Counted from the stretch's first letter, positions 1-8,008 are shown. The stretch: DNA of 38,016 nucleotides from VEQN01 sp036405975 (GCA_036405975.1 DASWWM010000033.1:1-38016), one strand, 5' to 3'. Notes: generated by a model from the letters alone, not told the origin. Numbers and translations are program-made.

Positions 1-2
1 TG

Positions 3-533
3 ACTCTTCAGACCGAGAAGGAAACTCTCGAGACCCTGTCCCGCATGCTCATCGGCCTGCTCGGTCACTACGGCATTCGCGTATATCCGTTTAAATGGGA
101 TTGTGCGACGGTCATGGAATCTGAATTTGCTCCTTTGACGGCAAGACTGCAAGGGGAGCGGATGCGGCCGATTCTTGAAGGGAACGGCCTGATGGATATC
201 CATGGATGGGTGGCCGCAAGAAAAATGGAAGGCCTTGGTGTCTCTGTTTTCTCTGCTTTGTGGTCCTATTTCTTCGGCTGGGCTTTCCAGCTGGAGAGCG
301 GCATGGGCGCCGAGGGTCCCGTGGGAAAGGTGTCTCTGATCCTGCCGTTCATCGGCAAGTCAGAGCAAGATGGCACGTTCAGGCCGTTGGCTTTTCATCC
401 AAGGTTCGGCGAGCCTGAGGGCAATGGCCTTCTCGTGCTGCCCGTATCCCAGGTTCATTATTCGGTTTCTCTCGATCATTCGGGAAAACCGAAATTTCCG
501 CGTCCGTGCATTGCGGTGTATCAGCCGTCTTGA
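3..533 (+). CDS. C-terminal part of an unrecognised protein, cut by the window start
   Basis: The frame is open from the first complete codon of the window. The first Met is at 45, but the 13 codons before it read as ordinary protein (LQTEKETLETLSR), so the real start lies outside the window. The visible part is about 176 residues, with a hydrophobic Trp/Phe-rich stretch near the middle (around SALWSYFFGWAFQ) and no transmembrane helix long enough to be certain. It ends in TGA, followed 30 bases later by a strong intrinsic terminator, so it is the last gene of its transcript. I do not recognise the family and assign no function. Confidence 0.6.
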   Translation, partial: TLQTEKETLETLSRMLIGLLGHYGIRVYPFKWDCATVMESEFAPLTARLQGERMRPILEGNGLMDIHGWVAARKMEGLGVSVFSALWSYFFGWAFQLESGMGAEGPVGKVSLILPFIGKSEQDGTFRPLAFHPRFGEPEGNGLLVLPVSQVHYSVSLDHSGKPKFPRPCIAVYQPS

Positions 534-562
534 TGTCGGCATGCAGCATCAGCTGCGGCTCA

Positions 563-614
563 GGCCCGGTCTTGTCATTGGATTCAATCCAGTGGCCAAG
601 ACCGGGCCTTTTTT
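563..614 (+). terminator. Intrinsic terminator
   Basis: A perfect 12-bp stem (GGCCCGGTCTTG at 563-574 with its complement at 597-608) is followed by a run of six T. It closes the transcript of the gene ending at 533. Confidence 0.85.
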
Positions 615-700
615 CATTTGAAATTCATATGGGCCCGAACGGCTGGACGGAATCTATTGGCATGCTAGCATTTATATTGGGTCTGCACCGGGTCTCCCGA

Positions 701-1066
701 ATGCAAACTGTCTTTGACAAACAAGCAACCAACAAGGCCATGAAGGGGATTCTTTCTTCTTACGGTTTAAGTGAAATGGTGGCGAGCAGTACCTTCTGGG
801 TGCTTCTCGTCATTTCGGTATCGGTCTTTCAGAGCTTTCTGATCCAACAGATCAAGATCGCCTGGAAGGCAACCATGTCGTCGTATACGCTCGGGGAAAT
901 CATGTCTCGCAGGCTTCCTGTGATCCTCATGCTTGCCCTGCTGTTCGGATGCATCCTGCTTGCGAGCATGGGAGTGATGAGTCCGCCTCGTCATCTTGCT
1001 CGCGAACATCAAACCCGTTTCGTCGTCCCGACTCAAATCGAAGTCGCCGGCGACATCAACCAATAA
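701..1066 (+). CDS. Small two-helix membrane protein, unknown function
   Basis: A 121-residue protein with a charged N-terminus, then two hydrophobic helices (roughly residues 28-48 and 71-92) joined by a loop of about 20 residues, and a hydrophilic tail. The frame is open further upstream, and Met codons also occur at 629 and 662. I prefer 701 because a TATATT -10-like box lies at 673-678, which would put the 662 start before transcription begins. A terminator follows within 15 bases of the stop, so the gene is monocistronic. The family is not recognised; it could be a small inner-membrane or export-linked protein. Confidence 0.5.
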   Translation: MQTVFDKQATNKAMKGILSSYGLSEMVASSTFWVLLVISVSVFQSFLIQQIKIAWKATMSSYTLGEIMSRRLPVILMLALLFGCILLASMGVMSPPRHLAREHQTRFVVPTQIEVAGDINQ

Positions 1067-1078
1067 GCCTTAACAATC

Positions 1079-1112
1079 GAGCTTCCGTACCCCCCCGACG
1101 GAAGCTCTTTTT
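1079..1112 (+). terminator. Intrinsic terminator
   Basis: A 10-bp perfect stem (GAGCTTCCGT and its complement) closes on a C-rich loop and is followed by five T. It ends the small membrane protein gene at 1066. Confidence 0.85.
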
Positions 1113-1144
1113 CTTTGCATGCACCCGCTGCCGATTCAAACTAA

Positions 1145-1168
1145 AATGCCCGCATTAATGCGGGCATT
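1145..1168 (-). terminator. Terminator-like palindrome for the minus-strand pair
   Basis: A perfect palindrome built on GCCCGCATTAATGCGGGC lies just past the stop of the minus-strand gene at 1191. On the minus strand it is followed by ATTTTAGTTT. The U tract is imperfect, so termination may be weaker than at the neighbouring sites. Confidence 0.6.
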
Positions 1169-1190
1169 CATGTCATGTCGTTCTGGCCAG

Positions 1191-1490
1191 TTACTCTGAG
1201 AACTCCCTGTCTATCTGATTCATTTCCGCATCGGTATCGGAGTCGAGGACCATGTCGAGCTCGGCTTCTATGTCCGCATCCGAGCTTGTGGCCCGCTGGT
1301 CAGGCGATGCAATCTGGCTTTCAGCGGCAGGCGTTCCTGGTTCCATGTCTTGCGATACGTACTTGTATGCGAATACGCTTACTCCGGCCAGGATGAGTAC
1401 GAGCACTGCCAGTGCGGTCTTGTTCGTTCGGGCGGGTGATGGGGCAAGGTTCGGATTCAGATTATTTTCGAATGGGTTTATTGGGTCCAT
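1191..1490 (-). CDS. Small membrane-anchored protein with an acidic tail
   Basis: A 99-residue protein: a Pro/Asn-rich start, one hydrophobic helix (about residues 25-42), then a low-complexity tail of about 55 residues very rich in Asp, Glu and Ser. The layout suggests a single membrane anchor with the acidic tail on one side. It lies 33 bases downstream of the secreted protein at 1524-2294 on the same strand and very likely shares its transcript. No Shine-Dalgarno sequence is visible at the start. The family is not recognised; such short anchored acidic proteins are common in Parcubacteria-like genomes, which is a general impression and not a search result. Confidence 0.55.
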   Translation of the reverse strand: MDPINPFENNLNPNLAPSPARTNKTALAVLVLILAGVSVFAYKYVSQDMEPGTPAAESQIASPDQRATSSDADIEAELDMVLDSDTDAEMNQIDREFSE

Positions 1491-1523
1491 GTTTGTATGA
1501 GTGATTGGATAAGCTTTACCTGT

Positions 1524-2294
1524 TTAGTTCGCCGTAGCCGACGCGCTTGCTGTCGATGTCGCATTTCTCTTCGGTGCGTATGGCTTGAGAGCGAGGAGTA
1601 CCTCCTTGTATGCCTGTGCAGCCGCCTTGATGCTCGCTTCAGCGGTTTTGACCACGCTTTTGAGAGCTTCTTTTGAAGTCGAAGATGCATTGAGCTGTTC
1701 GAGCGCTATCCCTTTCGTCGCTTCGATGTCCACTTTCGCTTTCGCGAGCGCGATTTGGGCTGCTGCATGAAGATTCTGCAGGTCTGCTGCGATCGTGCCG
1801 GATGCGACAACTTCATTTACCCTGATGCTGATTCGGGCGTCTGCTTTCGTAATGCTTTCCACATGCCTTGTCAGCCGTTCGTATACGTTCGTCATTCGGT
1901 TCTCGATCCGTACCTTGGCATCGGCTGCAAGCTTCTGCTTTTTGTCATCCTTCCTCACCTTTAATTCTGCAAGAATTGCGTCCTTCTTTGCTCTCACCTC
2001 GCTCATTCTTTCAGCCCTATTCTCTCTGAATGACTCAACTCTCAGTCTTGCTTTCTCGATCGCCTCAGCTTTGCTGGTGGAGGCGATGTCCCGTCGCTCT
2101 TCTCGCATATCCTTTCGGCTTTCCGCATTGATGCGAAGCTCTGTCGTCGGTCGAGAAGGCCTGCTCGGCCTGCTTGATGATGCGGAGTCCTGGGCGAATG
2201 CAGTCCCTGAGATGCTGAGCGCTAATAATGCTGCAAGTGCGACCGCATTTTTCGCACCGATTCGTATATGGTTTTTGTTGGAAGTGTTTCTCAT
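1524..2294 (-). CDS. Secreted, Ala/Lys-rich coiled-coil protein
   Basis: A 256-residue protein with a clear signal peptide: basic N-terminus, hydrophobic core (VALAALLALSISG) and an Ala-x-Ala cleavage region near residue 34. A short Ser/Arg/Pro-rich linker follows (SRPSRPSRP), then long charged helices rich in Ala, Lys, Glu and Arg (about residues 55-235) that should form coiled coil. The end is a low-complexity Thr/Ser/Ala tail. It is the first gene of a pair with the acidic membrane protein at 1191-1490, behind a TATAAT box at 2319-2324. It probably works outside the membrane, perhaps structurally. No enzymatic motif is seen and the family is not recognised. Confidence 0.65.
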   Translation of the reverse strand: MRNTSNKNHIRIGAKNAVALAALLALSISGTAFAQDSASSSRPSRPSRPTTELRINAESRKDMREERRDIASTSKAEAIEKARLRVESFRENRAERMSEVRAKKDAILAELKVRKDDKKQKLAADAKVRIENRMTNVYERLTRHVESITKADARISIRVNEVVASGTIAADLQNLHAAAQIALAKAKVDIEATKGIALEQLNASSTSKEALKSVVKTAEASIKAAAQAYKEVLLALKPYAPKRNATSTASASATAN

Positions 2295-2318
2295 GTCGAA
2301 TTAATTAAGTACGTGCAT

Positions 2319-2324
2319 ATTATA
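2319..2324 (-). promoter_or_regulatory. -10 box (TATAAT) of the 1524-2294 gene
   Basis: On the minus strand a perfect TATAAT lies 24 bases before the ATG. No convincing -35 box is seen at the right distance. Confidence 0.5.
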
Positions 2325-2391
2325 CCGCCTAAAGAATGGCAAAAGAGGGGAGTTATGCACTGCCGAAAGGGAATTCATGAAAGTCGTTAAA

Positions 2392-2432
2392 TAAAAAGCG
2401 GCGCGAGGAACACATCATGTTCCTCGCGCCGC
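2392..2432 (-). terminator. Strong intrinsic terminator, minus strand
   Basis: A 14-bp perfect GC-rich stem (GCGGCGCGAGGAAC at 2398-2411 with its complement at 2419-2432) and a 7-base loop. On the minus strand it is followed by five T. It closes the gene that ends at 2444. Confidence 0.9.
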
Positions 2433-2443
2433 CAAGCGCCATC

Positions 2444-3376
2444 TCATTTCGACGATACGGAAGATGAGAGCTTCGGGGCAACGAGTGACTCGAGTCCCCA
2501 TGTCTGCATGACTTCTTCCTGCCTCCCTGCAAGTTTCCATTTGATCTTGCTTATCCTGAATGAGGTATTTCTGTATTGCAGAACTCTCATTTCTGGCAGG
2601 AACGCCGATACAGTGAGCACTGCCGACGTTCCGGAGCGGATGATGCTGACGTTCTGGTCCGGTTGGACCGTATACGTGCAAGGGGTCTCGCTCCCATTGT
2701 TCATTGCCAAGACTTCGAAGCTGCTGTTTCCCGGCATCTCGATGTCGCCGTTAGCAGTTACAACAAGCTCGAACTCGGCAACGACCGATGCCTTGCCTGT
2801 CTGTCCGTAGACATGTGTCGTCTTTGCTGATGACAGGGACCAATTTGCGGTTCCGAACTTCCAGAACCGATGCTGTGTGCTTTTTGATTTTGTAACGATA
2901 AGGCGTCTTTCATTCTCTGTCCCTGTTCCGCTGTCTTCTGCAATCGATACATATGATGGTCTGACGTCTATCATCGATCCGTTCTTCGTTGATGAAGGGA
3001 AAGAAGCAAGCACATTAAGTACCGACTCTGATCCCGTATCGCCAATATACTGAACGGGTATTTCGAAATCAAAAAGGTGCTCGTCAGGCATCTCAAGTGA
3101 TGCGATCGTGGTTGACCCTGCCGTAACGATAAGCCTATTTGGCCATGCGGAGGTATGCGGGCTGAAGGTAAGGGCGATGCCTCTGGCAGACGATCCTTTC
3201 CGCAGGCCTGTCAGCTTTATGGACGCAATCGGGACTCCGGGAATCCCGTGATCCGTATGGATCCGGAAGTTCTGGCTGGTGACTTGATCGGCCGTGGCCC
3301 GAGTGCGTTCTTCCTGTGCGCTTGCCATGGCTGCCATGAATGCAAGCAGCATTGCTATGGTTCTTGGAATGTTCAT
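2444..3376 (-). CDS. Secreted protein, probably beta-rich, unknown function
   Basis: A 310-residue protein that starts with a classical signal peptide (MNIPRTIAMLLAFMAAMASA, cleaved after about residue 20). The mature part alternates short hydrophobic and polar stretches and is rich in Ser, Thr, Val and Asn, which suggests beta-sandwich domains like those of surface or cell-wall proteins. The frame is open 28 codons further upstream, but the ATG at 3376 follows an AGGAG ribosome-binding site by about 10 bases and puts the signal peptide at the very start, so it is the better choice. It is monocistronic, ended by the terminator at 2392-2432. It is divergent from the ABC-F gene at 3550. No family is recognised. 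Confidence 0.65.
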   Translation of the reverse strand: MNIPRTIAMLLAFMAAMASAQEERTRATADQVTSQNFRIHTDHGIPGVPIASIKLTGLRKGSSARGIALTFSPHTSAWPNRLIVTAGSTTIASLEMPDEHLFDFEIPVQYIGDTGSESVLNVLASFPSSTKNGSMIDVRPSYVSIAEDSGTGTENERRLIVTKSKSTQHRFWKFGTANWSLSSAKTTHVYGQTGKASVVAEFELVVTANGDIEMPGNSSFEVLAMNNGSETPCTYTVQPDQNVSIIRSGTSAVLTVSAFLPEMRVLQYRNTSFRISKIKWKLAGRQEEVMQTWGLESLVAPKLSSSVSSK

Positions 3377-3512
3377 TGGTTCGGTTCTCCTGTATGTCTG
3401 TTGTTGGTTGTCTGGCGGCAGGGCACATGCCCGACCTTTGTTCCGCCAAAACCATAGCACGCTGCCAAGGTTTGTTCAATTGGCCCGATAATGCTACATT
3501 GGATTTCTGAAA

Positions 3513-3567
3513 GGCGCGGCGCATGCTGGCAGTTTCTGGGAGAAACGAAATGCGCATGCGCCGCGCC
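3513..3567 (+). other. Inverted repeat enclosing the ABC-F ribosome-binding site and start codon
   Basis: Two perfect 13-base arms (GGCGCGGCGCATG at 3513-3525 and its complement at 3555-3567) are separated by 29 bases. The loop holds the GGGAG site (3538-3542) and the ATG at 3550. In the mRNA this would form a very stable stem with the start region in its loop. The second arm is inside the first codons of the ABC-F gene, so it may control translation of that gene. Confidence 0.55.
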
Positions 3568-5136
3568 GACCAAGCAATGAAAGCAATCAGCCTCAAGAAT
3601 ATCGCATACGAGTACGCCGAACGACCGATCTTCACGGACGTCAATTTAAAATGCGTGGACAGCGAGAGGCTTTGTATTCTCGGAGAGAACGGGGCAGGGA
3701 AGTCCACTCTTCTGAAGATCATCGTCGGCCAGATCTCGCTCGACTCCGAAGACGACAACGGTGTCATGTCAGGAACAATCGAGAAGACCGGGCATATCCG
3801 TTCTGTATATGTGCCCCAGGAATTTCCTCACAAGAGCATGACTCTCACCGTTGATCAGTACATCGAAAAGGAGGCCGCAGTAAACCTCACAAAGAAGGTC
3901 TACGCTATCGCGAAGGAACTCGGTTTCGATGCTGAACGGGCGCATGACTCTGTCTGCGGATCATTCTCCGGAGGGCAGCAGAAGATTCTCGCTCTTGCCA
4001 CGGCATTCGCATCAAGCCCTGACTTTCTGCTTCTCGACGAGCCCGAAAACCATATCGACATCGTCAGCCGAGTCGTCCTCATCCGAATGCTCAATGAGTT
4101 CAGGGGAGGCATCATCTTCATCTCCCATGACCGGCTGCTTATCGATTCCATTTCAACAAAAGTTGCCGAGCTTGCGCGAGGCGAGATTCATGTATCAGAA
4201 GGAACGTACGATGACTATATCGAAGACAAGATGCAGCGGATCGGAGGGATGCAGCGAGCATACGATGCCGAGACGAAGCGGATCAAGCAGCTTGAGACTG
4301 CTGTGGTGATCATGCGACAGAAAGCTATCCGAGGAAAAGAAGTATCTGCATATCACAAGAAGAAGGCGGAGCTCGACGAGCTCAAGAAGGCTCATAAGGA
4401 AACAGGGCGACCGGACGACAAGAAGACTGCCATCAAACTTTCTGGCGCGACAAGCGGGCTTCATGGCGGAAAGCTTCTTTGCCGGGTGAAGGACGGATCA
4501 TTCAGATATGAGGGCCAGGGAAGGGACTTGTTCAGGGACGTAAGCCTCGAGGTTCGAAGCGGAGCGCATATCGCACTTCTCGGAAGAAACGGAGCGGGCA
4601 AGTCATCATTCCTTAAATGCCTTACGGGAGAACATGCCTTCACTGAAGGCGAGACGACGTGGGCTGAGGGCGTGAAGTGGGCGTACTTCGACCAGCATAT
4701 GAAGTTTGACTCGGGCGCCAAGCCTGTCGAAATCGTCATGGAAAAGCTTAATTGCTTCGAGGTTGAGGCACGGGCGGCGCTTGGTGCCATGCGTTTTGAT
4801 CTGAAGAAGATGAATACGCCGATCGAAGGACTCTCGGGAGGGGAGCGGATGCGTCTGCGGTTCGCATTGGTATTCGGTGCCAAGCCTGACTTCCTGATCC
4901 TCGACGAGCCGACAAACCATATCGATGAAGTCACATGGGAAGTTCTTCTGTTTGCGTGCAAGCAGTCAAAGAGCACGATTCTTCTCGTCAGCCATGACTA
5001 CGAGTTCATCCAGGAGTTTGGACCAAGCGTCTTCTGGATGATCCAGGGCCAGAGCGTCGTCCCTCGATACAAGGAACTCGGGGATCTCTTGGAGGAAATG
5101 GGAGGAGGCCCTGCAAAGGCAGCGGCTGAGGAATAG
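3550..5136 (+). CDS. ABC-F family ATPase, ribosome-associated translation factor
   Basis: A 528-residue soluble protein with two ABC ATPase domains in tandem and no membrane segments, the ABC-F layout (EttA, Uup, antibiotic-protection proteins). First domain: Walker A GENGAGKST (about residue 45), signature FSGGQQK (about 139) and an unusual Walker B ending DEPENHID. Second domain: GRNGAGKSS (about 345), LSGGERM (about 428) and canonical DEPTNHID. A charged linker of about 80 residues between them matches the P-site tRNA interaction motif region. ABC-F proteins bind the ribosomal E site and act on stalled or drug-bound ribosomes; which subtype this is cannot be told by eye. The start at 3550 was chosen for its GGGAG site 7 bases upstream; Met at 3577 would also give a normal N-terminus, and 3523 is possible. 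Confidence 0.9.
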   Translation: MRMRRADQAMKAISLKNIAYEYAERPIFTDVNLKCVDSERLCILGENGAGKSTLLKIIVGQISLDSEDDNGVMSGTIEKTGHIRSVYVPQEFPHKSMTLTVDQYIEKEAAVNLTKKVYAIAKELGFDAERAHDSVCGSFSGGQQKILALATAFASSPDFLLLDEPENHIDIVSRVVLIRMLNEFRGGIIFISHDRLLIDSISTKVAELARGEIHVSEGTYDDYIEDKMQRIGGMQRAYDAETKRIKQLETAVVIMRQKAIRGKEVSAYHKKKAELDELKKAHKETGRPDDKKTAIKLSGATSGLHGGKLLCRVKDGSFRYEGQGRDLFRDVSLEVRSGAHIALLGRNGAGKSSFLKCLTGEHAFTEGETTWAEGVKWAYFDQHMKFDSGAKPVEIVMEKLNCFEVEARAALGAMRFDLKKMNTPIEGLSGGERMRLRFALVFGAKPDFLILDEPTNHIDEVTWEVLLFACKQSKSTILLVSHDYEFIQEFGPSVFWMIQGQSVVPRYKELGDLLEEMGGGPAKAAAEE

Positions 5137-5170
5137 GAAGACATATGAAATTTTAGTAAAGGAAAGTAAA

Positions 5171-5198
5171 AATCTTGGCAAAAAGCCGGGATTTTTTA
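5171..5198 (+). terminator. Intrinsic terminator of the ABC-F gene
   Basis: A 9-bp stem (AATCTTGGC with GCCGGGATT, two G-U pairs) around AAAAA is followed by TTTTATT. Confidence 0.75.
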
Positions 5199-5316
5199 TT
5201 GAAAATGCATTTTTCGCTCGCAATAAATTTCAGGGTATGCTATAAGAAATTCGAATGCGCGTCACTGATGCGTCATGATCTTCGACAGAAAAAACCAAAA
5301 CTAGAAAGTCAAAACC

Positions 5317-6009
5317 GTGAATGCGACTAAGGAAAAAGAACCGTTTCATATTCAGAGACAGAAAGCATCCCAAGTCCTTAAAATGATAAGCCTGATATTT
5401 GCCAGGGAACGTTTTGCCGAGCATCCGGACAGACCGGTCCTTCTCGTTCAGAGAGATGTTCCTCCGGAGATGATCCTCAGACGGATCATTCAAAATGAGA
5501 CGGCCGGTCTCCGGGCCCTGCTTCCTGTCGCGATCATACTGTTCGTCCTCATGATGTCTTGGCTCTTTGCTTCTTTCCTGCTCCCGCAGGCTGGCTGGCT
5601 CATCCTTGCTTTTCTGGCAATCTCAGTCTGCCTGCTCTATGCGTCAGCGGATCATTTTAATCGCAAGTTGGGCGAGGATGAAGAATGGGTCGCAGGGCTT
5701 TGGGCATCCTGGAAACAGTCTCTGAGGTCTGTCCATATGTTGGAAAAGCTGACCGCCGGCTCTCTGAAGTTGCTGGAATCAGAAGCCGCTCTGCAGAAGC
5801 AATTGGAAGAGCAGATCAAGCATGGCAGCTGCAAGACATCGATAGAATTTATTTATCTGATCGAGCGAGTCTTAACCGGCCTCATGATTGATGCGTTCAG
5901 GAATAGCGACGAGAAGGGCGCACTGACCCTGCACGAGTGCGCGCTGCTGCTCAATAAGAAAACGCCGCCTCTGGAATACTTTAAGGGAGAGGCGAGAAAA
6001 ACCCTCTAG
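5317..6009 (+). CDS. Unrecognised protein with a central pair of membrane helices
   Basis: A 230-residue protein starting at a GTG. Residues 1-65 are charged and helical. Two adjacent hydrophobic helices lie at about residues 67-108 with only a short turn between them, and a cytoplasmic-looking helical domain of about 120 residues follows, rich in Leu, Glu and Lys. No catalytic motif is visible. An ATG at residue 23 (5383) is an alternative start; neither has a good ribosome-binding site. A TATAAG -10-like box lies about 70 bases upstream. The gene is alone between two terminators. Function unknown. Confidence 0.6.
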   Translation: MNATKEKEPFHIQRQKASQVLKMISLIFARERFAEHPDRPVLLVQRDVPPEMILRRIIQNETAGLRALLPVAIILFVLMMSWLFASFLLPQAGWLILAFLAISVCLLYASADHFNRKLGEDEEWVAGLWASWKQSLRSVHMLEKLTAGSLKLLESEAALQKQLEEQIKHGSCKTSIEFIYLIERVLTGLMIDAFRNSDEKGALTLHECALLLNKKTPPLEYFKGEARKTL

Positions 6010-6029
6010 TTTAAGGGTGACAATACGCA

Positions 6030-6066
6030 AGCGGGCTGAGAGGAATTCCTCTCAGCCCGCTTTTTC
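6030..6066 (+). terminator. Intrinsic terminator
   Basis: A near-perfect 16-bp arm palindrome (AGCGGGCTGAGAGG and its complement around AATT) is followed by TTTTTCTATTT. It ends the gene at 6009. Confidence 0.9.
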
Positions 6067-6095
6067 TATTTCCTCTTTTCCCAGATCCGGACTGC

Positions 6096-6719
6096 TTAGA
6101 CCTTGAGTGAATTGAGGATCATGACGAAGTCCCTGATCAGCTGGTCATCCGTGCTGAGCCAGTCGACGGAAAGGGAGTAGATCTTTCCGTTTTGTTGGAT
6201 GATGACAGTCCGTCCTTCATAGAGGCCTGACCAGTAAAATTCGTATGCTTCCATCCCGCCTATCTCGGTCTTTATCAAAGGAGTCATTGCGACATTCCAT
6301 GTCGATTCTGACTGCGCGATTTCCTCGATCGACTTGTTGTCTATGTTGTTTTTGATCTCGATGAGGATCTTGTTCGGTCCTTCTCCTGGAATCTCCTGCG
6401 GTCCGTCAGGGTTTCGGGGAATGCTCTTTGTGAATGTCAGCGAGAGTTCCGCTGGGTTCTGTACCGGAGTGCCTTCTTCCTTGATGCTAAGTGAAGACGG
6501 GTATTCGAATGCGATGCCGAACTCTTCATTCGTGTACGGAACCATGCTGTCCTTCCCGGATGGGATGCCTGACTGCATGTCCGTTCCTGTATCGGTACCC
6601 TGCATATTGCCCATTGATCCCGAAGGGGCATCTACCGTCGTTGCCGCCGCTGCGAATAATATTGCAACGAAAATGATGACTATGACCGTTGCCGAAGCCG
6701 GTTTTAATTCTTTTTCCAT
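6096..6719 (-). CDS. Membrane-anchored PsbP-like protein
   Basis: A 207-residue protein with an N-terminal hydrophobic anchor (about residues 10-27), a flexible linker rich in Gly, Met, Ser, Asp and Thr (30-60), and one globular domain. The domain opens with YTNEEFGIAFEYPSS, a pattern I associate with PsbP/Mog1-like folds in bacterial lipoprotein-type proteins (yt..efgi.f.YP...), and ends with a helix that reads like the last helix of that fold. The role of such proteins outside photosynthesis is not known. The start codon lies 8 bases after an extended -10 box (6728-6736, minus strand), so the message should be leaderless or nearly so. The gene is divergent from the metallopeptidase gene. 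Confidence 0.55.
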   Translation of the reverse strand: MEKELKPASATVIVIIFVAILFAAAATTVDAPSGSMGNMQGTDTGTDMQSGIPSGKDSMVPYTNEEFGIAFEYPSSLSIKEEGTPVQNPAELSLTFTKSIPRNPDGPQEIPGEGPNKILIEIKNNIDNKSIEEIAQSESTWNVAMTPLIKTEIGGMEAYEFYWSGLYEGRTVIIQQNGKIYSLSVDWLSTDDQLIRDFVMILNSLKV

Positions 6720-6727
6720 ATGGTGCT

Positions 6728-6736
6728 AGTATATCA
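6728..6736 (-). promoter_or_regulatory. Extended -10 box (TGATATACT), leaderless type
   Basis: On the minus strand TGATATACT ends 8 bases before the ATG of the PsbP-like gene at 6719. Transcription would start at or next to the start codon. Confidence 0.5.
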
Positions 6737-6764
6737 CTGCTATCGAATCGTGCATGAAGACCTC

Positions 6765-7412
6765 ATGATCAATATCTCAAAGCTTTTTTCAGGAATTCTC
6801 GAAGCGTCGCGTTCTCTGTCGGCGACCTCTTCCGACATGCCCGCATATTCAGTTCGGGTCAATGCTCGCGCAAAGCATATTCGCATTTCTATCGGCAGGA
6901 AGGGCGAATGCCTGGTCACGATTCCCAAGAGGGGTCTGAGGTCATCGATGCTTCGCCAGGCGGAGAAATTCGTCGAGTCAAAGAAGGGGTGGATTCTCGA
7001 GCATTCAGAGAAGGCAAGGAGGCGCGCAAAGGCCATTGAGGAACAGGAGTCTTTGCGCGCCGCTGCCTCAGATACCCCTCCGAAAAAATATTCAGAAAAA
7101 GAATTGCGAGAGCTTACGCGAACGATCGTCACGGAGCGACTCGCGCATTTCAATATGATGTATGGATATGAATACAAAGACATTCGCATTAAGAAGATGA
7201 CAAGTCGGTGGGGAAGCTGCTCGCGAAAAGGGAACCTGAACTTCAGTCACAAGCTCGCGCTTCTTTCTCCGGAGGAACTGGACTATGTCGTCGTTCATGA
7301 GCTTTGCCATCTGGGAGAGTTCAACCACTCCGCAAACTTTTGGAAACTGGTAGAGCGTGCCGTCCCGGATTACAAGAGGATCAGCAAAGGCATGAAAGGA
7401 CGACTGTTATAG
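6765..7412 (+). CDS. YgjP/DUF45-type zinc metallopeptidase
   Basis: A 215-residue protein of the YgjP-like (DUF45) family. The N-terminal part has the usual beta pattern (YSVRVNARAKHIRISIG). The C-terminal part has the zinc-binding HELCH (about residues 178-182), a third His six residues on in NHSANFW, and the conserved RWGSCS segment just upstream (about residue 150). These are the family hallmarks. YgjP-type proteins are relatives of SprT and WSS1-like proteases; a defined substrate is not known, although several members sit next to restriction genes. Start choice is uncertain: 6720, 6765 and 6837 are all Met codons in frame. The family usually begins close to the one at 6837. Confidence 0.85.
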   Translation: MINISKLFSGILEASRSLSATSSDMPAYSVRVNARAKHIRISIGRKGECLVTIPKRGLRSSMLRQAEKFVESKKGWILEHSEKARRRAKAIEEQESLRAAASDTPPKKYSEKELRELTRTIVTERLAHFNMMYGYEYKDIRIKKMTSRWGSCSRKGNLNFSHKLALLSPEELDYVVVHELCHLGEFNHSANFWKLVERAVPDYKRISKGMKGRLL

Positions 7413-7462
7413 GTAAGCAAGCTTGGTATTTGTCACCAGAAAGACGCGTGTGTCTGTTTGTG

Positions 7463-7497
7463 AAATAAAAAAGCACCACGTTTTTTAGGCGTGGTGC
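7463..7497 (-). terminator. Intrinsic terminator, minus strand
   Basis: An 8-bp stem (GCACCACG and its complement) is followed on the minus strand by six T. It ends the small gene at 7513-7812 and lies convergent to the metallopeptidase gene. Confidence 0.8.
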
Positions 7498-7512
7498 GAT
7501 GGGGGGGCGATC

Positions 7513-7812
7513 TTACGCTGCGACGGCAAGCTTCACAAAGTGCTCTTGGAGCGCCTTGATTGAAGTCACCTTTGCGGCTTTCGGATGGGTTTCGCGAAGG
7601 AGCGGCAAATGTCCTTCCGACGTGATGATGATCAGGTTTGCTTTATCCTGAACTGTCACATCGTCTGTAAGGATGACATCTGCCTTGGCGGGCTCTTTCT
7701 CGGGTTTTACCGAGGGGTGATGACGCATCATCTCGAGGATTTGGTCTTTCCGGGCTGGATTGACCATGACATGGACTTTGTGTTTTGCCTTTGGGCAACT
7801 TGCTGTGGCCAT
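7513..7812 (-). CDS. Small alpha/beta protein, unknown function
   Basis: A 99-residue soluble protein. A Lys/His-rich start (residues 6-13) leads into alternating strands and helices (VHVMVNP, DVILTD, NLIIITS), which resembles a small receiver-like or Rossmann-like fold, but no phosphoacceptor or nucleotide motif can be named. The ATG is preceded by a GGAG site about 12 bases upstream. A good sigma-70-type promoter (7908-7935) drives it with a leader of about 90 bases, and a terminator closes it, so it is monocistronic. Its neighbour upstream on the same strand is a MarR regulator, possibly linked through the repeats near this promoter. Confidence 0.6.
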   Translation of the reverse strand: MATASCPKAKHKVHVMVNPARKDQILEMMRHHPSVKPEKEPAKADVILTDDVTVQDKANLIIITSEGHLPLLRETHPKAAKVTSIKALQEHFVKLAVAA

Positions 7813-7907
7813 TTTCTTACTCTGCTCCTTATTTGTTGGTTACTGTATTCGATTGTAAGCCCCTTCGGCATGGCTATCCATGAGTCAGGTAACTGTACTG
7901 GGGTAAA

Positions 7908-7935
7908 ATTGTACTACTGATATTGAATGTGTCAA
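7908..7935 (-). promoter_or_regulatory. Sigma-70-type promoter of the 7513-7812 gene
   Basis: On the minus strand: TTGACA (7930-7935), a 16-base spacer, and TACAAT (7908-7913). The -35 box is a perfect match. The 9-base direct repeat ATTGAATGT (7922-7930 and 7941-7949, plus strand) flanks the -35 region and could be an operator. Confidence 0.65.
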
Positions 7936-7954
7936 GGTACATTGAATGTTAGAT

Positions 7955-7990
7955 AAATTAAATGCCCGACAGCGTTTTTCGCTGTCGGGC
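7955..7990 (-). terminator. Intrinsic terminator of the MarR gene
   Basis: A perfect 11-bp stem (GCCCGACAGCG and complement) around TTTTT, followed on the minus strand by ATTTAATTTA. The tail is T-rich but interrupted. Confidence 0.7.
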
Positions 7991-8008
7991 TATATGATCT
8001 TCCGGATG

